DNA from: Antedon mediterranea
Lineage: Eukaryota; Echinodermata; Crinoidea; Comatulida; Antedonidae
Length of the DNA stretch: 64,000 bases
Reading direction: 5' to 3'
NCBI RefSeq assembly: GCF_964355755.1
Contig: NC_092673.1
Span: forward strand, 28,089,001 to 28,153,000
Shown here piece by piece: positions 39,501 to 54,500 of the stretch (the first letter of the stretch is position 1; each line of letters starts with the position of its first letter). Made by a program: the position numbers and the translations under genes. The notes under the pieces are model-generated. The model was not told the origin of the DNA. It did no database searches and worked only from the letters and a program-made list of their open reading frames with translations.

Positions 39501-42500
39501 TCTACAACTGCGCCCATAACAACAGCAGATTCAACAACAGAAGCTGTAACTACTGAACAGTCTACAACCACGCCTATAAAAACAGCAGATTCAACAACAG
39601 AAACTGTAACTACTGAACAGTCTACAACTGCGCCCATAACAACAGCAGATTCAACAACAGAAACTGTAACTACTGAACAGTCTACAACCACGCCTATAAC
39701 AACAGCAGAATCAACAACAGAAACTGTAACTACTGAACAGTATACAACCTCGCCTATTATAACAACCGAATCAACAACAGAGGCTTTAACTACCGAAGTA
39801 TCAACAACTGCAACCATAATAACAGCAAAATCAACAACAGAAACTGTAACTACTGAACAGTATACAACCGCGCCTATTATAACAACCGAATCAACAACAG
39901 AGGCTGTAACTACCGAAGTATCAACAACTGTACCCATAATAACAGCTGAATCAACAACAGAAACTGTAACTACTGAACAGTCTACAACTGCGCCCATAAC
40001 AACAGCAGATTCAACAACAGAAACTGTAACTACTGAACAGTCTACAACTGCGCCCATAACAACAGCAGAATCAACAACAGAAACTGTTACTACTGAACTG
40101 TATACAACTGCGCCTATAACAACACCAGATTCAACAACAGAAACTGTTACTACTTATGAACAGTCTACAACTGCACCCATAACAACAGCCGAATCAACAA
40201 CAAAAACTGTAACTACTGAACAGTTGACAACTGCGCCTATAACAACAGCAGATTCAACAACAGAAACTGTAACTACTGAACAGTCTACAACTGCGCCCAT
40301 AACAACAGCCGAATCAACAACAGAAACTGTAACTACTGAACAGTCTACAACTGCGCCCATAACAACAGCAGATTCAACAACAGAAACTGTAACTACTGAA
40401 CAGTCTACAACTGCGCCCATAACAACAGCCGAATCAACAACAGAAACTGTAACTACTGAACAGTCTACAACTGCGCCCATAACAACAGCAGATTCAACAA
40501 CAGAAACTGTAACTACTGAACAGTCTACAACCACGCCTATAACAACAGCAGATTCAACAACAGAAACTGTAACTACTGAACAGTCTACAACCACGCCCAT
40601 AACAATAGCAGAATCAACTGCAGAGGCTGTAACTACTCAACATTCTACAACCGCGCCTATAACTACAGCAGAATTAACAACAGACGCTGTAACTACCGAA
40701 GTATCAACAACTGTACCCATAACAACAGCCGAATCAACAACAGGCACTGTAACTACTGAACAGTATACAACCGCGCCCATAACAACAACCGAATCAACAA
40801 CAGACGCTGTAACTACCGAAGTATCAACAACTGTACCCATAACAACAGCCGAATCAACAACAGGCACTGTAACTACTGAACAGTATACAACCGCGCCCAT
40901 AACAAAAACCGAATCAACAACAGAGGCTCTAACTACCGAAGTATCAACAACTGTACCCATAACAACAGCCGAATCAACAACAGAGGCTGTAACTACCGAA
41001 GTAGCAACAACTGTAACCAAAACAACAGCCGAATCAACAACAGAAACTGTAACTACTGAACAGTCTACAACCACGCCTATAACAACAGCAGAATCAACAA
41101 CAGAAACTGTAACTACTGAACAGTCTACAACTGAGCCCATAACAACAGCCGAATCAACAACAGAAACTGTAACTACTGAACAGTCTACAACTGCGCCTAA
41201 AACAACAGCAGATTCAACAACAGACACTGTAACTACTGAACAGTCTACAACCACGCCTATCACAACAGCAGAATCAACAACAGAAACTGTAACTACTGAA
41301 CAGTCTACAACTGCGCCCATAACAACAGCAGATTCAACAACAGAAACTGTAACTACTGAACAGTCTACAACCGCGCCTATAACAGCAGCAGAATCAACAA
41401 CAGAAACTGTAACTACTGAACAGTCTACAACCACGCCTATAACAACAGCAGAATCAACAACAGAAACTGTAACTACTGAACAGTCTACAACTGAGCCCAT
41501 AACAACAGCCGAATCAACAACAGAAACTGTAGCTACTGAACAGTCTACAACTGCGCCTATAACAACAGCAGAATCAACAACAGAAACTGTAACTACTGAA
41601 CAATCTACAACCACGCCTATAACAACAGCAGATTCAACAACAGACACTGTAACTACTGAACAGTCTACAACCACGCCTATAACAACAGCCGATTCAACAA
41701 CAGAAACTGTAACTACTGAACAGTCTACAACTGCGCCCATAACAACAGCAGATTCAACAACAGAAACTGTAACTACTGAACAGTCTACAACCACGCCTAT
41801 AACAACAGCCGATTCAACAACAGAAACTGTAACTACTGAACAGTCTACAACTGCGCCCATAACAACAGCAGATTCAACAACAGAAACTGTAACTACTGAA
41901 CAGTCTACAACTGCGCCTATAACAACAGCAGAATCAACAACAGAAACTGTAACTACTGAACAGTATACAACCTCGCCTATTATAACAACCGAATCAACAA
42001 CAGAGGCTTTAACTACCGAAGTATCAACAACTGCAACCATAATAACAGCAGATTCAACAACAGAAACTGTTACTACTGATGAACAGTCTACAACTGCACC
42101 CATAACAACAGCCGAATCAACAACAAAAACTGTAACTACTGAACAGTTGACAACTGCGCCTATAACAACAGCAGATTCAACAACAGAAACTGTAACTACT
42201 GAACAGTCTACAACTGCGCCCATAACAGCAGCCGAATCAACAACAGAAACTGTAACTACTGAACAGTCTACAACTGCGCCCATAACAACAGCAGATTCAA
42301 CAACAGAAACTGTAACTACTGAACAGTCTACAACTGCGCCCATAACATCATCCGAATCAACAACAAAGTCTGTAACTACCGAAGTATCAACAACTGTACC
42401 CATAATAACAGCAGAATCAACAACAGAAACTGTAACTACTGAACAGTCTACAACAGCGCCCATAACAACAGCAGATTCAACAACAGAAACTGTAACTACT

Positions 42501-45500
42501 GAACAGTCTACAACCGCGCCTATAACAAAAGCAGATTCAACAACAGACACTGTAACTACTGAACAGTCTACAACCACGCCTATAACAACAGCTGAATCAA
42601 CAACAGAAACTGTAACTACTGAACAGTCTACAACTGCGCCCATAACAACAGCAGATTCAACAACAGAAACTGTAACTACTGAACAGTCTACAACCGCGCC
42701 TATAACAAAAGCAGATTCAACAACAGACACTGTAACTACTGAACAGTCTACAACCACGCCTATAACAACAGCTGAATCAACAACAGAAACTGTAACTACT
42801 GAACAGTCTACAACTGCGCCCATAACAACAGCAGATTCAACAACAGAAACTGTAACTACTGAACAATCTACAACCGCGCCTATAACAACAGCAGATTCAA
42901 CAACAGAAACTGTAACTACTGAACAGTCTACAACTGCGCCAATAACAACAGCCGAATCAACAACAGAAACTGTAACTACTGAACAGTCTACAACTGCGCC
43001 CATAACAACAGCCGAATCAACAACAGAAACTGTAACTACTGACCAGTCTACAACTGCGCCCATAACAACAGTAGATTCAACAACAGAAACTGTAACTACT
43101 GAACAGTCTACAACCACGCCTATAACAACAGCAGATTCAACAACAGACACTGTAACTACTGAACAGTCTACAACCACGCCTATAACAACAGCCGATTCAA
43201 CAACAGAAACTGTAACTACTGAACAGTCTACAACTGCGCCCATAACAACAGCAGATTCAACAACAGAAACTGTAACTACTGAACAGTATACAACCGCGCC
43301 TATTATAACAACCGAATCAACAACAGAGGCTGTAACTACCAAAGTATCAACAACTTTACCCATAACAACAGCAGAATCATCAACAGAAACTGTAACTACT
43401 AAACAGTCTACAACCGCGCCTATAACAACAGCAGATTCAACAACAGAAACTGTAACTACTGAACAGTCTACAACCGCGCCTATAACAACAGCAGATTCAA
43501 CAACAGAAACTGTAACTACTGAACAGTCTACAACCGCGCCCATAACATCATCCGAATCAACAACAAAGTCTGTAACTACCGAAGTATCAACAACTGTACC
43601 CATAATAACAGCAGAATCAACAACAGAAACTGTAACTACTGAACAGTCTACAACCACGCCTATCACAACAGCAGAATCAACAACAGAAACTGTAACTACT
43701 GAACAGTCTACAACTGCGCCCATAACAACAGCAGATTCAACAATAGAAACTGTAACTACTGAACAGTCTACAACCACGCCTATAACAAAAGCAGATTCAA
43801 CAACAGACACTGTAACTACTGAACAGTCTACAACCACGCCTATAACAACATCTGAATCAACAACAGAAACTGTAACTACTGAACAGTCTACAATTGCGCC
43901 CATAACAACAGCAGATTCAACAACAGAAACTGTAACTACTGAACAGTCTACAACCGCGCCTATAACAACAGCAGATTCAACAACAGAAATTGTAACTACT
44001 GAACAGTCTACAACTGCGCCCATAACAACAGCCGAATCAACAACAGAAACTGTAACTACTGAACAGTCTACAACTGCGCCCATAACAACAGCAGATTCAA
44101 CAACAGAAACTGTAACTACTGAACAGTCTACAACTGCGCTCATAACAACAGCCGAATCAACAACAGAAACTGTAACTACTGAACAGTCTACAACCACGCC
44201 TATAACAACAGCAGATTCAACAACAGACACTGTAACTACTGAACAGTCTACAACCACGCCTATAACAACAGCAGATTCAACAACAGAAACTGTAACTACT
44301 GAACAGTCTACAACTGCGCCCATAACAACAGCAGATTCAACAACAGAAACTGTAACTACTGAACAGTCTACAACTGCGCCCATAATAACAGCCGAATCAA
44401 CAACAGACACTGTAACTACCGAAGTATCAACAACTGCGCCCATAACAACAGCAGATTCAACAACAGAAACTGTAACTACTGAAAAGTCTACAACTGCGCC
44501 CATAACAACAGAAGAATCAACAACAGAGTCTGTAACTACTGAACAGTATACAACCACGCCTATAAAAACAGCAGATTCAACAAAAGAAACTGTAACTACT
44601 GAACAGTCTACAACCGCGCCTATAACAACAGAAGAATCAACAACAGAGTCTGTAACTACCGAAGTATCAACAACTGTACCCATAATAACAGCAGAATCAA
44701 CAACAGAAACTGTAACTACTGAACAGTCTACAACCGCGCCCATAACAACAGCCGAATCAACAACAGGCACTGTAACTACGGAACAGTATACAACCGTGCC
44801 TATTATGACAACCGAATCAACAACAGAAACTGTAACTACTGAACAGTCTACAACCACGCCCATAACAACAGCAGAATCAACAACAGAAACTGTAACTACT
44901 GAAAATTCTACAACTGTAACCATAACAACAGCCGAATCAACAATAGAAACTGTAACTACTGAACAGTATACAACCACGCCCATAACAATAGCCGAATCAA
45001 CAACAGAAACTGTAAGTACTGAACAGTCTACAACTGCGCCCATAACAACAGCAGAAACAACAACAGAAACTGTAACTACCAAAGTAGCAACAACTGTACC
45101 CATAACAACAGCCGAATCAACAACAGAAACTGTAACTACTGAACAGTCTACAACTGTACCCATAACAACAGCCGAATCAACAACAGAAACTTTAACTACT
45201 GAACATTCTACAACCGCGCCTATAACAGCAGAATTAACAACAGAAGCTGTAACTACTGAACAGTCTACAACCACGCCCATAGCAACAGCAGAATCAACAA
45301 CAGAGGCTGTAACTACTGAACAGTCTACAACCACGCCCATAACAACAGCAGAATCAACAACAGAGGCTGTAACTACTCAGCATTCTACAACCGCGCCCAT
45401 AACAACAGCAGAATCAACAACAGAGGCTGTAACTACCGAAGTATCAACAACTGTACCCATAACAACTGCCGAATCAACAACAGAAACTGTAACTACTAAA

Positions 45501-48500
45501 CAGTCTATAACCACGCCCATAACAACAGCAGAATCCACAACCGAGGTTGTACCTAACGAAGTAGCAACAACTGTACCCATAACAACAGCAGAATCAACAA
45601 CACAAACTGCAACTACTGAACAATCTACAACTGATCTCACAACAATAGCAAAATTAACAACAAAAACTGTAACTACTGAACAGTCTACAACCACGCCCAT
45701 AACAACAGCAAAATCAACAAAAGAGGCTGTAACTACTCAACGTTCTACAACCGCGCCTATAACAACAGCAGAATTAACAACAGAGGCTGTAACTACTGAA
45801 GTATCAGCAACTGAACCCATAACAACAGAATCAACAACAGAAACTGTAACTACTGAACAATCTACAATTGCGCCCATAAAAACAGCCGAATCAACAACAG
45901 ATGCTGTAACTACTGAACAGTCTACAACTGTACCCATAACAACAGCAGAGTCAACAACAGGGGCTGTAACTACTGAAATGTCTACAACCGCGCCTATAAA
46001 AACAGCAGAACCAACAACAGAAACTGTAACTACTGAAGGATCAACAACTGTACCCATAACAACAACAGAGGCTGTAACTACTGAACAGTCTACAACAGCG
46101 CCCATAACAACATCAACATTAACAAAAGAGGCTGTAACTACCGAAGTATCAACAACAACGTACATAACAACAGTAGAATCAACAACAGAAACTGTAACTA
46201 CTAAACAGTCTACAACTGCGCCCATAACAACAGCCGAATCAACAACAGTAACTGTAACTACTAAACAGTCTACAACTGCGCCCATAACAACAGCCGAATC
46301 AACAACAGAAACTGTAACTACTGAACAGTCTACAACCGCGCCCATAACAACAGCAGAATCAACAACAGAAGATGTACTATTAGAATTATCAACTGTAGCT
46401 TCAATGTCTGATTTAAGTGAGTACATAATACATATCAAATCTCCATAAAATAAATATACATGTAAGTTATATAGAAAATGTTATACTTAAAATAAGTACA
46501 ATCATTGTTCTACCACATTTCAAACTGTTTAATATATGTTGATGTTTTTCTTTTAGTTATTACTATAACTGAGACGACGCTATCAATAACTGACGGTAAT
46601 CCGATTAAAGAAAAAGACAGCACAGTAGAATTAACTTTGTCAGTTGTTGTCACCACTAACAGTACCGGTCTTACTTTAAATGGTTTTGATCTGTGGGCTT
46701 TGACTGTGTTCATCAACGATGCAGAGAATGAAAATGGTGAGACATTATTCACAACCAGGTTACCAGGAACTACAGATGCTGATTGGACAGATGTTGGCTT
46801 GATGTCAACTGTGGATACATTTGTATTAGAAAATGTGGACGTGACACTTGACCTTTCAGATATTGTCTGCTCCTCGGTGCCATATGTCTGTGTAGCTTTG
46901 GAAAAAGCCAATAGTTCATCAATGGAGTTTACATTGGATAGTGAACCAAGTGGTGCTGCCGTCTCTTGTACAGCAGTCGATTGTCTAAGTAGGTAATAGC
47001 TCTTATTATTTCCCTATGAATACATATATTACATTACAATACAAGGCAAGGCGGTGTCACAACGAAGAAGGATTTTACCTTAAATATTGCAAATGAAATA
47101 TTATGCTATCTACAAAATAATGGAGATTGCAATTCGTCGAAGATTGTTTTTAAGCATATTGCCTAATAAGCACATTCGTTTAATTGTAAATTAATGTGGT
47201 ATTAATAATTATCGGGTATTTCATAATAATTTTGCTATTATCAGAATTAGGAAGAGTTATTGCATGATGATAATGATTGACACGATTAAATATGATTACA
47301 TTTATGAAATAATGACATGAAATCACATTTTGTTTTTTATTATTATGATTTTTTATTATCAGAAACTTATCTTTTACCATATGGAGAAGAAGTAGGAGAC
47401 TCAAGTCTACGTAAAGATCATTCATTCATGAACACTGACTCTGAACATCTTGACTATGTTTCTCATACATTCCAACCACCCAATGGGTTTCCTTTAGGAT
47501 CAGAATTCTATCCACAGATATATGTAAGTTATCATCAAGCAGGTTTTCCATAGACAGGACATAATACAGTAAATAAACTAAAGTGAGATGGGTGTTGATT
47601 TGGATGGATTTAAATATTTGGATTAGACCTTTAGGAACTGTTTTATTTTGTTTTAGTTCACAGAGAACGGCGTGTTCTTTTTCAAGAAAGTTGGAGATAT
47701 AACCTATACCAGTGCTCATCCTAGGCTGGACAACAATCTCAAGTTTGCAGCTCCATTTTGGGCCGATGGTGACTTGGGTGATGATGGAGACGTGTTTTTT
47801 CAGGTAATTAAACATGTTAATATCATAATTCCCACAATATATTAATGTTTCGAGAAAGTTTGCCCTTGAGATGCAAACTAAAGCCAACATATCAGTATAT
47901 AGGACCAATACCAATAAGACCAAAGTTCTCCTTTACCATAGTTCTAGTGGTAGATAACAACTCAACTCGAATAATAACTTCAAACTTGAGGTCCGTTGTA
48001 CACTTCAGACTTGTGTGCATTGAAACACCTCAGTGCATCTTTCGTAAAGTTTTGATAGTGTAGACAAAACTTAGGGGTATGAGTTATATCCTAATTTATA
48101 AAATCATGCTGTTATTGAAAGCACAAGAGTGGCGCTATTTCTCAATGGAATGAAAACCAAATGAAGACTGTTTCCATTTTCAAATGTATTGTCTATTATT
48201 ACTCTTCCAGGAATTTGTAAGAACTAATCCAGATGATTCTGATATGATTGACACCATAGCTAACTATATAAACAACTCACCTCAAAGTATTACAGAAGTT
48301 GAATTTCGACCAACTTGGGTATTACAAGCCACGTGGACAAATCTACATCAGAGGCCTTATGACGTCAGTGTACAACAGGTTGGTATTTGAAATTATTCAA
48401 AGACAAAATAAGAGCTAGTGTAGAAAAATTGACACCTTAAAACATAATGTTTAATCAGAACTGCTTTCAACATAAAACATATTTTCAATTTTCTGTACGA

Positions 48501-51500
48501 ACCAAATCAAGATTGGTAAAATCAGAAACTGTTTACTGTTGTTTCTCAAATGTCTTAATATTTCAGACCAACACATTTCAAGGAACTCTCGCTACAGACG
48601 GTATATATAGTTTTATTCTTTTTAACTTTGAAAACCGTGCGATGATTTGGAATGGGAACACAGAGAGTCCAGCAGATGCTCTTATTGGCTTCAACGCAGC
48701 CAATGGGTACGCTGTGTTGGTTCATCCAAATGGTACCGACTCAACCTCATTAACCAAACCAGCATCACTCAGTGTTGACGAACTGTACCGACCCGATCAG
48801 TTTATTGGTAATACCAACGAGTATGGGCGATGGATATACAGACTTGAATTGAACACCGTCACCACAGTTAACCCACTGCAGAGATGTATTGACTGGTATA
48901 ACAGTGAGCCACCTGCGACCACCTGGAATCGCGAAGAACATAATACTTGTCCTTGTACCTACAAACAGGCTATAGTGGACGGCCGTTTTACATGGGCTCC
49001 CGTCATTTCGTTGCTTAGTTATGGCCAGGGACGAAGCTCAGATGTTGATTTTTTTCTGTTATCGAAAAACTATGATCCAAGCTACCTTGATACTGTTCTT
49101 CAATCGTCAGGTTAGTGTTAAAATCATGCTTTCGTGTCCACATATTTTCAAAGAAAATGATATTTACCTGAATCTATGACCTGAATTGAATCTCTCTCCT
49201 AAATATTTCCTATCAATAATTTATGTAAATGTAGTACCTCACCTTTGGTTATAACATGGTTGCAGACCAGACTAGCTAGTTTAAATGCAGTACCTCACCT
49301 TTGGTTATAACATGGTTGCAGACCAGACTAGCTTGTTTAAATGTAGTACCTCACCTTTGGTTATAACATGGTTGCAGACCAGACTAGCTTGTTTAAATGC
49401 AGTACCTCACCTTTGGTTATAACATGGTTGCAGACCAGACTAGCTTGTTTAAATGTAGTACCTCACCTTTGGTTATAACATGGTTGCAGACCAGACTAGC
49501 TTGTTTAAATGTAGTACCTCACCTTTGGTTATAACATGGTTGCAGACCAGACTAGCTAGTTTAAATGTAGTACCTCACCTTTGGTTATAACATGGTTGCA
49601 GACAAGACTAGCTTGTTTATTCATTCATCAGTCACATCACATTTTTTATTTTGTCTAAAAGGTGTCATTTTTTGGTGACTTTCTATCTTTTAAAAAGACG
49701 TTATCAATTCTTTAAAATAATTGATCATCAAATATATTTTCAGAAACGGTAATGACTTGTTTCCAGTCGGCTTCAAATTTTGACAACGCTGGAGTAAACT
49801 GTTGTTACTTAGACAACCAACTTATCAAAGGGTATTATGATGTCTTAGCAAGCAGTTTTGCTCAACGCTCACTCTTCCAATTTGGGTTATGGGGAATACT
49901 TAACAACTATTATGACAATATAAGTAAGTAGGATGTTTACTTACCATTTTCAGTTTTTTTATAGACAAGCAATTAGGGAGGTGGATTATGGTTAACCATT
50001 GAAATGTATTTAATCTATCCAATCAGTCGGTGATCTTTTCGCACGATATGAATGCTGCACCGCATCCAATGACCGTAACCGTTGTGATTTATACTATGAA
50101 AAGCGGCCTCCTGCATCATGTGACACCTATAGGCCACCACAAACTAGTGAGTATAGGCAGTATTATGTATCTTTAGAAATTAAATTATTCTCATAAACCT
50201 CCTTAAGCTGCTAAACTTTAGTTGAATATAATAAATGGCATTAAGGTGTTTTAAGTATCTGACGTAGTAATATTATTAGTAAAAGTATTTGTATGGAAGC
50301 TGCGTCCGTGACATCACTAAATACCATCCTTTGTAATACAAATAATTTTGTTTTAATACTTTAATAAAATAATTAAGTTATTCTTTTAAGGATATTAAAT
50401 TTATCATCATCTATATTATATATATTATTTGTAATAATTAGTCACTGGTTGGAGGTACACACCTAATTTGTGACAGTGGCTTAGGCTGCTTTTGTGCTTT
50501 CCTAGCAGCAGCTGTGTTTGTTTAATTTGTTGATTTGTATTATATTTTGTGAAATGCATTTTTTGCCTGAATAAATAATAATAATAATAATAATAATAAA
50601 ATAATAACATATGTACTACCTCATTCTGGCACTGGTGAACAAGAAATCACGGAACTGCAGCTTTGAGCTAACTAGTGATATGCTTTCCTTCTCATTACAA
50701 AGTCCTTTGTTCAAATCATGACTGTATTCTTACAATGCAGTGTGAAGCTTAATTTATAAAGAATGTACACATTTATCTCCAATGTATTAAGGTTTCTTTT
50801 GGGGTGATCCTCATCTATCAACTATGGATGGATATACCTACACATTTAATGGTAAAGGAGAATATGTGTGTTCGGCCTTAGACAATGGTCAATTCAGTTT
50901 GTTAGGCCGAATGTCTGACCCACTGAACGGTCCTCTCAAGGCAACAATATTCTCAGCCTTTGCTGCTAAGCATTCTACAGACACAGAAACAGTGGTAGGT
51001 GATGTTACTATGTTTGACCAAAACATTAATTTGTAAATTAAGCAGTGGTTTTGCCAGAAAGATAATAACTGATATTAAACATATTGTAATCTACAGTAGT
51101 AGTCACCTAGGATTTGGTTAATAGTTTGGAATCGGTTTTCTAAATGAAGAGGACACTAAAAAATTGTACATCTATAAACGAATGACTACTATTTGACCAA
51201 ACTAAGTACTGTTTTATTTTGACAATAATCTTATAAGCAATCCTATTCAAAAGAATATCTTTTTGTTTGGCATTTAAAAGGTTCAGTTTACAATGTGGAA
51301 GAATGGAACAGGATTTGATATCTTGATAAATGGTACAGAAGAAATTAGAGTAGATGACTTAAAGGAAGGTGAGTTGATTGTTTGTTTTGATTTCAACAAG
51401 AATGTTCTATCTCCTCCTAACATAAAACAATTCTGGGACCATTGGAGAGTTTGGAGAAAGTCTAGTTTTGGGAAACAGATCATTTGCCATGTAAACAATT

Positions 51501-54500
51501 TTTATATGTATCTTGATTTCTAATTGTAGGTCAATACAGCAGTACAAATGACCCAACACTTTCAATATTCCTAAGTATGGACAACTTTACCAGTGGTAGT
51601 GATCGGGTCTTTGTTTCTTGGGATTCTGGAATCAACTTTGGAGTTGCAGTCTCTGAGCAGATTCTGGATGTTGTACTTCAATATCCTCAAATTTACATTG
51701 GCCGCACTAAAGGACTGTTTGGTAAATTACTTTGAATAAAACAAAGAAAACAATAAGATTTGTTCATAATGTCTGACCTTTCCGAATGGAAGCCAAACGT
51801 AATTAAACAAGTGTTGATGTTTGACTGAATGCTTTAGGCTTCTGTTTCCTAACTGGCAAAGCATACAAACAATCCGTTCTTGGACAAAAATGTTATTTAT
51901 TTGTGAATTCAGATTATTTAATTTTATATCAGGAATATGGAATGATGATACCAGTGACGATGTTTGTTTCCAAAATGAAACTTGTATTGATCCAACTAAG
52001 AGGAATCTTACAGAACGTGAACTTTTTGATGTTGGTAACAGTTGTAAGTAGCATATAAATGGAATATTCCTTCTAACTTTTCTTAACAACTTAGCCCTAC
52101 AAATATGTAAATCAAATATTGTATTATTATTTGTTGTGTTTTTTATTCAGGGAGGATATCTGCCGATGAGTCTCTCTTTGTCTACACTGCTGATTACAAT
52201 TACGAAAGCATCAACAACCTATCTTTTGTACCAGCCTTTACTGATGAGCTTCTCAACGAGGTTCAGAAGGACTTTTTACTTGATGTTCAAGAAGCATGTG
52301 GCAACAGTAAAGAGTGTCTTTATGATGCGTTAGTGACTGAAAACTTAGCTGTCGGTGTGAACACAAAACAAGTTAATGATATATTCCGTGACGATGAATA
52401 TAATTTAGGTAAACTGAGTTGATATCATTTTACTAGATGCAAACACCTTATCTATATATAAATTTACGTAAGGGCAAAATTCGGTAAATCGCGCGTTATT
52501 TCTAGAATGTTTACTCGATGGTATATCAGGCCCGTATCCAGGGGGGGGGGGTGCGTTGGGTGCAGACGCACCCCCCCCCCCCCCCCCAAGTCCCAAAAGG
52601 TCCACTATTTCCTCGGTTGGTATTTTTTCTTGTCTTGTTTAACTAAAGACAATATCATTATATATATACAAAATTTACATTATCAATGGTATACAAACAA
52701 AAATATGCTAATATAAAATGAAAAAATACCGGTAATTAAATTACGGAATCTGAACTGACTACAAACTCGATGTAAAACATGCGCAGTCGATCATGTGACG
52801 ACAAGCAATAGCTTAGCGCTTCATGTACGCGGTACGCGGTAAAGTGTTTGCTGGAGAAATACAGACAACTTAACGTCGGGGAACACGGGTACTTTTTGTC
52901 GGGGAATATAATATACAGTAAAAAACGTTCGCGTTCACTTCATATAGCTTCAGCGCCTAGAAAACCACGACGTTCCATTGACCGTGAGAGTACGTCAGAG
53001 GGCTAATATGCACTTTTATGCATTCATTATTGCCAGCGATCTAACTTACTAATAAACATTAGCTAGGTACGCACTTGTCTGGCGGTATCTCTTTGTACGA
53101 ATCGTTCAACGTTGGGTCGAGACGCGTGATATCAAGTTTCATCCAGGGACCAAAATGTGTAATGTAGTTATTTTCCAGGCGAAGTTTACCGACGGTTACC
53201 GAAGGGAACACGTGTACTTTTTGTCGGGGAATATAATAATATACAGTAAAAAGCGTTCGCGTTCACTTCGTAGCTAGCTTCAGTGCCTAGAAAACCGCGA
53301 CGTTTCATTGACCGTGAGAGTACGTCAGAGTGATATTATGCACTTTATATGCATTCATTATTGCCAGCGATCTAACTTACTACTAAACAATAGCTAGGTA
53401 CGCACTTGTCTGGCGGTATCCCTTTGTACGAATCGTTCAACGTTGGGTCGAGACGCGTGATATCAAGTTTCATCCAGGGACCAAAATGTGTAATGTGTTA
53501 TTTTCCAGGCGAAGTTTACCGACGGTTACGTCGTGTACTGCGTCGACGTACGCTACACTACAGCAAAAACGAATTATGTTAATTGTTCGTTTGTTCACCA
53601 ATTTTTTAATTTACAAGTAACCTTCTGTACCGTGGGGCACCTAAAATAAATTTTTCATCCATTACTAAACAAAAAAACATGCCATTTTCGCTTAGCCAAC
53701 ATTATAGCTATAGTTATTACATTTTCAATATCCTGTATGTCATGAATTTCTCACCACTCGGAAGTCCAGATGGTACGCATGCATACACCTGGGAGGAATA
53801 AACTTTTTTCCCCGACTGAAAAAGGTCTACGCTTGCGTTTTTTAAGCCTCTAGGCCTGATGTTTCCAAAGTATAAAATGCAATTTTTTGAAGACCTGCAG
53901 CTCTAGTTTTAAACATTTTCTTAGCTCAGCCCCAACAATAAAGCTGGTCATATTTCGAAGAACAAGAAGTACATTTTCCGGGACCTAACATCTCTATTTT
54001 TCAAACATTTCTTAGCTCAGTCACAACCCATGATAGGGACTTATATATTTTTTTTCATGTTTTGAAGTATAATAAGTCCAATTTCCGGGACCTCCAACTC
54101 TATTTTTCTAAATTTTCTTTGAACTTTTATTTTTTAAATTGAAAAATATGGATTGAAACAGTCATCGCGCATCGTTTTTTTGCACGCAGTATTTTATTTA
54201 TGCATTATAAAAAATGGAAAAAATGGCTACCCTAAATCTGATTAAAAAGACCTCAAATGACGCTAGAACGCGTTGCTTCCGGGGGCTCTTGGCGGCCCCT
54301 GGCCCTCAGCCTAGTGATGCTCGCTTCGCTCGCATAGCCCCCTCGTCGGGGAATGTAGCCCCCGCGTCGGGAAGATCCTGGCGCCACCCCTGCTGAGTTG
54401 GCCTCATCATGAAAGCGTTAAGTTCTGGTGTCCATCGTTCAACTAGCCCAAGCCACAAAAGAGAGTCTTACATCAGTCTTTAGAACGTCAAATAACGCAA

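Noticed and set aside
21689-46438. Very long open frames on the minus strand across the mucin exon (up to about 1,570 codons, Val/Ser/Asp-rich)
   Set aside because: They mirror the 60-bp repeat, arise from its strand skew and lack of stop complements in one frame, break at the Gln-His-Ser units, and have no splice or domain support.
54214-54396. 60-codon open frame in the hAT-like element
   Set aside because: Short, GC-rich and without transposase motifs; most likely chance.
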